This document shows positions 28,199 to 31,478 of a DNA stretch of 31,478 nucleotides, in pieces (the first letter of the stretch is position 1; each line of letters starts with the position of its first letter). Source of the DNA: Pseudomonadota bacterium. Lineage in GTDB: Bacteria > Myxococcota_A > Polyangia > Polyangiales > Polyangiaceae. Where the stretch lies: the NCBI GenBank assembly GCA_023432025.1, contig JAEYVE010000055.1, positions 1-31,478 of the forward strand. The letters run 5' to 3'. Under the pieces are notes generated by a model that saw only the letters and a list, made by a program, of their open reading frames with translations, did not search any database and was not told the origin of the DNA. The position numbers were made by a program, and so were the translations under genes.

Positions 28199-30382
28199 TT
28201 ACGCGGCTCCGCGGCGCTCCGAGTCCGCCGCTTGGCCGCCGCCCGTGGTGGCGTGCGGCTGGCGCAGCGCGCGCACGCGACGCACGAAGTCCTTGTCTTC
28301 CGCTTCCGTGAGGGGCACGCCGCCGAAGCGCGCGCGCAAGTACAGTTGCGTGAGCGCAAGTGCTTCCTCTCCGGTGGGGTGTCCTGCGGCGAAGAGCGCC
28401 TGCGCGTGCAGGAGCGGCGGTACGGAGAGCGGGCGCGGCACTTCGCGCGCGGAGAGCGCGGCCTCGAGGCGGCGGTAGAGCTCGATGGGGCGCGCTGCGC
28501 TGGCGGCGAGTAGCTGAGGGTCGCGCTGGGGAGCGGGTTTGCGCCGCTTCTTCGCGAAGAACCACGCTGCGCCCACGAGCACGATGCCGCCCGCGACGAA
28601 GCCGACGATACGCAGCGTGCTCGCGCCGTTCGATGCGCTGGTTTCGCGCGGCGCGATGCTGCGCCACTGATTGCGCACGGCGCGCCAGTAGTTCAGCTGC
28701 TTCTCCAAGTTGTAGCCGACGACGTGCTCGCTCCAGCGCTGGGAGGCGGCTTCCACGGCCTCGCGCAAGAATGCCAAGAGACCCGTGGCGTCTCCTTGGG
28801 GAGCCGCGTTCGAGGGAGGCGTCGGGTCGAAGCGCGTCCAGCCTTGGCCGGGGATGTACGCTTCCACCCACGAGTGCGCGTCGCCTTGGCGCACCGCGTA
28901 GAAGCCGCCGAAGCGGTTCAAGGTGCCGCCCACGAAGCCGGTGGCGTTGCGCGCGGGTACGCCCAGCGTGCGCAGCATCATGGCCATGGCGGTCGAGTAA
29001 AACTCGCAGTGACCGCGCTTGGAGACGAACAAGAAGTCGTAGAGCGGATCGGGCGCGGCGCCAGACGGCGACTCCAAGTCGTAGCTGTAGCGGGTGCGCA
29101 GCGCCGTTTCGATGGCGCGGGCGGCGCCGAGCGGCGTTTTCTCTCCCTGAACCAGCTCTTGGGCGAGCGTGCGCACTCGTGGAGAAAGGTTGGCCGGGGT
29201 CTGGAGGAAGCGTGCGGCGTTGCGACGCTGGAGAACTTCTCGACTGGGCTCGCGCTCGCCGCGAAGAAACACGTCGTAGGTGAGGCCGCCTTTGTCCAAC
29301 CCCGTGTAACGCAGCTCGCCGTACGCCCCAGAAAACACTTGGGGCACGCGTCGCGTGGTCAGCTCGCCGCGCCCGGTGACCACGCCGAGCGCCACCGCGT
29401 CCCCCGGCACGAACACGACCGGGGGATCGATGGGCTCGAGCTGAATGCGCATGCGTCGGTCACGCACCACGTCCGGCGTGCGCTCGAGCGCAATCCACGC
29501 GCCGAGTTGATCGGGACCGCCGCCGTTTTGCGGGGAGCGGCTCCACGTGGTGCCGTCGTACTGGTCGAACAGTGCGCCGCGCAGGTAGAGGTTCAAACGA
29601 ACGGGCGGGTCCTCCGGCATACGATCGAACGTGACGCGCATCGCCAGCGCGGGATCCGTGCGCAGCTTGCCGATGCCGCCCAGGTCCACGCGCTCCGAGA
29701 AGCCAACGACGCGCGTGGGGCGCATCGGCTGCACCATCAAGAGGGACATGCCGACGCGGGGGAAGGCGAGAAACAAGATGGCGGTGAACAGAAAGACGGG
29801 CACCGACAGGAGACACGTGAACAGCAAAAAGGAACGCCCGATGACGCGTCGGCTGCGCAAAATGCGCGGTACGTCCACCGGAAGCCCCGTGCGGTCCCGC
29901 GCGCCTTGCCGGTAGTTCCCTTCGACCTCGCGGCGCAGGTGACTGAGCACGAGCGCGCCGGGCGTGAGCACGAGAAAGCCCACGAAGGAGAGCGCGTAAG
30001 CGAGTCCGCCGCCGAGCACCGTCCCGGCAATCAGGTGCAGGAGGGACAGGATGATGACTTGTTGGTCGTGCGCCGCGCCTCGCCGCGTGGCCAAGCGAAT
30101 GACCTGAAGACCCGCGGCGAACTCCACGATGACCGGGATGGGGTCCTGACCGAGGCCGAGCCGCACGACCTGCGTGCCGAGTAGCGCGAGCGGCGCGACC
30201 ACGCCCGCCCAGCGCAAGAACGTGGGTTTTTTGTAGCGGCTGGGCAAAAACAGGGCGACCAAGAGCCCGGTCACCACGATCCCCGAGACCCACGGATCCA
30301 ACTGGCCGCTCGTGAGCAGCGCGAGCAAGCCCAGCACGGCCAAGGCGTCCGTCATCAGACGGTGCGTGAACCCGAACCTCAC
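28199..30382 (-). CDS. TgpA-like membrane transglutaminase (DUF3488/DUF4129)
   Basis: A 727-residue membrane protein. The N-terminal part (about 1-215) has six or so hydrophobic helices of the DUF3488 type. A large extracytoplasmic region ends in a transglutaminase-like cysteine-protease fold with catalytic residues Cys459 (GHCEFYSTAM), His503 (DAHSWVEAY) and Asp519 (RFDPTPP). One more membrane helix (about 600-622) and a cytoplasmic DUF4129-type tail (RRLEAALSAREVPRP) follow. The family is linked with DUF58 proteins and MoxR ATPases in many bacteria; its role is thought to be envelope or chaperone-like processing. The GTG start (30382) overlaps the DUF58 stop by four bases (GTGA), showing translational coupling. 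All three active-site residues are intact. Confidence 0.92.
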   Translation of the reverse strand: MRFGFTHRLMTDALAVLGLLALLTSGQLDPWVSGIVVTGLLVALFLPSRYKKPTFLRWAGVVAPLALLGTQVVRLGLGQDPIPVIVEFAAGLQVIRLATRRGAAHDQQVIILSLLHLIAGTVLGGGLAYALSFVGFLVLTPGALVLSHLRREVEGNYRQGARDRTGLPVDVPRILRSRRVIGRSFLLFTCLLSVPVFLFTAILFLAFPRVGMSLLMVQPMRPTRVVGFSERVDLGGIGKLRTDPALAMRVTFDRMPEDPPVRLNLYLRGALFDQYDGTTWSRSPQNGGGPDQLGAWIALERTPDVVRDRRMRIQLEPIDPPVVFVPGDAVALGVVTGRGELTTRRVPQVFSGAYGELRYTGLDKGGLTYDVFLRGEREPSREVLQRRNAARFLQTPANLSPRVRTLAQELVQGEKTPLGAARAIETALRTRYSYDLESPSGAAPDPLYDFLFVSKRGHCEFYSTAMAMMLRTLGVPARNATGFVGGTLNRFGGFYAVRQGDAHSWVEAYIPGQGWTRFDPTPPSNAAPQGDATGLLAFLREAVEAASQRWSEHVVGYNLEKQLNYWRAVRNQWRSIAPRETSASNGASTLRIVGFVAGGIVLVGAAWFFAKKRRKPAPQRDPQLLAASAARPIELYRRLEAALSAREVPRPLSVPPLLHAQALFAAGHPTGEEALALTQLYLRARFGGVPLTEAEDKDFVRRVRALRQPHATTGGGQAADSERRGAA

Positions 30383-31434
30383 TTGGTCCCTCCCACCGCT
30401 GGGCGTCGTCCGCTCGAGGGGGGCGGAGCCGTGACGATTTCTGGCGCCGACGCCGGTCGCTCGGGGACGCGCGGGCGCTCGAGCTTTTTCTCGTTGCCTG
30501 TGTGGGCTTCGAGCAGCGCCAGAAAGCGGAGCGCCGGATCCGCGCCGCTGGATGGAGCGGCCAGGACGCGTTCACCGAACGTCGTGCGGATGCGCACCGC
30601 CTCGCCGCGACGCAAATGCGCCACCGCGAGCGAGGCGGTGTGGCGGAGCTGCTTTTCGAAGCGCTCGTCCCACTCCGCGGTGGGCTGCGCGCCGTCGCAC
30701 ACGTTGTCGACCTCGAGCGTCACGTCGCGGCGCGCCTCACGGGCGCGCTCGAGCAGCACGATTTGGTTCTGCGCGGTGCTCTTGCGCCAATAGATGTCGC
30801 GCGGGTCGTCACCTTCGCGCATCGGACGCACCCCGATGACTTCGTCTCCGAAGCCGCGGCCCTCTGCGTGCCCCGCGCCGAGGCGGGCGCCATGCGCCGC
30901 CTGCGGCAACGTCACGGAGTCCACCGCCGGGTAAATGACGAGCTCCCCGTCGCACGAAATTTCGCGCGACTTCTCGAAGAACCCGAAAGGAAAGCGCGTA
31001 GCGATGCGGAAGCCGGTGTGACGGTCCAAGCCGCGGCGCGCCGGCGTGCGCCGATAGGCGGCCACCTGCGCGGAGCGGGGGCTAATCTTCAAGAAGAAGC
31101 AACGTTTGTCCGCGGGTTGGCCGGCGCGCAGGTCCTCCACCTCGATGGCGTACGAGGGCATGCGCTTCTTGTCGTTGTGAACCTCGATTTCCACGAGGTG
31201 GGGGCGGCCCACTTGCGCCCGCGCAGGTAAGCGCCGCGCCACGCGCAGGTGACGCAGGCTCATTTCGCTCAAGACGCCGGACACGACGATGAGCGAGAGC
31301 AACATGCCGAGCATCAGGTAAAGCAGGTTGTTCGCGGTGGCCACGGCCACGAACCCCACGCCGAACGTGATGCCGATGAAGTACTTGCCGTCCCGCGTCA
31401 GCTTGAGCCGGCGCGGCGGCTTCCAGCGCTTCAC
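30379..31434 (-). CDS. DUF58-domain membrane protein
   Basis: A 351-residue protein. After a basic N-terminus, two hydrophobic helices (about 18-58, ANNLLYLMLGMLLSLIVVSG) are followed by a cytoplasmic or exposed beta-rich part and the DUF58 core with RPMREGDDPRDIYWRKSTAQ (about 202-221), the hallmark of the family. A Pro-rich tail ends the protein. DUF58 proteins are partners of MoxR AAA ATPases and of transglutaminase-like TgpA proteins; the latter follows directly here with a GTGA overlap. The GTG at 31434 matches the usual start, but the frame stays open to the right window edge, so a longer protein cannot be excluded. A moxR gene would be expected just outside on the right. Confidence 0.88.
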   Translation of the reverse strand: MKRWKPPRRLKLTRDGKYFIGITFGVGFVAVATANNLLYLMLGMLLSLIVVSGVLSEMSLRHLRVARRLPARAQVGRPHLVEIEVHNDKKRMPSYAIEVEDLRAGQPADKRCFFLKISPRSAQVAAYRRTPARRGLDRHTGFRIATRFPFGFFEKSREISCDGELVIYPAVDSVTLPQAAHGARLGAGHAEGRGFGDEVIGVRPMREGDDPRDIYWRKSTAQNQIVLLERAREARRDVTLEVDNVCDGAQPTAEWDERFEKQLRHTASLAVAHLRRGEAVRIRTTFGERVLAAPSSGADPALRFLALLEAHTGNEKKLERPRVPERPASAPEIVTAPPPSSGRRPAVGGTK

Positions 31435-31478
31435 GAGCGCCCAGAGGCGGCCCGGGCCACGTGAACGCCCGGCGTGCC

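Overview
The window looks like a chromosomal segment of a GC-rich myxobacterium (Myxococcota, probably a Polyangia-type genome). This is inferred from strongly G/C-biased third codon positions, two membrane-anchored Hanks-type Ser/Thr kinases, many exported proteins with Gly/Ser/Thr-rich linkers just after a lipobox, Cys-rich modular lipoproteins, and basic Ala/Lys tails on TopA and RNase R. No rRNA, tRNA, insertion sequence, integrase, phage gene or CRISPR array was seen. Twenty-three coding regions are called, one cut by the left edge.

Layout. 1-500 (-) is the N-terminal part of an exported Pro/Ala-rich protein. topA (-) and rpoZ (+) diverge around 3525-3825, where a topA promoter, an rpoZ promoter and a nested inverted repeat can be seen. 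rpoZ is followed on + by a SAM methyltransferase, a zinc-finger-less DnaJ/CbpA co-chaperone and an unrecognised Arg-rich protein. Adenosine deaminase (-) comes next. A Cys-rich lipoprotein with two identical-spacing 10-Cys modules (+) is convergent with a VKOR-DsbA fusion (-), which diverges from RNase R (+). The - strand then carries a seven-blade RCC1 lipoprotein and an NPCBM-GH16 glycanase, followed by a run transcribed kinase, kinase, TPR/PEGA protein, 32-Cys lipoprotein (22421 down to 16943).

The right third holds tyrA (+), three translationally coupled small lipoproteins sharing a mature N-terminus (+), an HExxH lipoprotein and rpe (-), a GNAT acetyltransferase and a cyclic-nucleotide-binding protein (+), and a DUF58/TgpA-like transglutaminase pair (-) that runs to the right edge.

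How genes may work together. Housekeeping functions (transcription, topology, RNA decay, purine salvage, tyrosine synthesis, pentose phosphate) are interleaved with an unusually large set of exported proteins, many built from disulfide-type Cys modules; the VKOR-DsbA fusion is a plausible oxidant for them. The two kinases, the TPR/PEGA protein and the 32-Cys lipoprotein look like one envelope-signalling unit.

Most unusual signals: (1) the trio of tiny lipoproteins whose first eleven mature residues are identical in two members although six codons differ synonymously; (2) partial direct repeats about 100 bp apart at three loci, two of which duplicate the 3' end of the adjacent gene; (3) the kinase/TPR/Cys-module cluster; (4) the ten-Cys tandem modules beside VKOR-DsbA. 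All calls rest on reading the sequence only; no database search was run.
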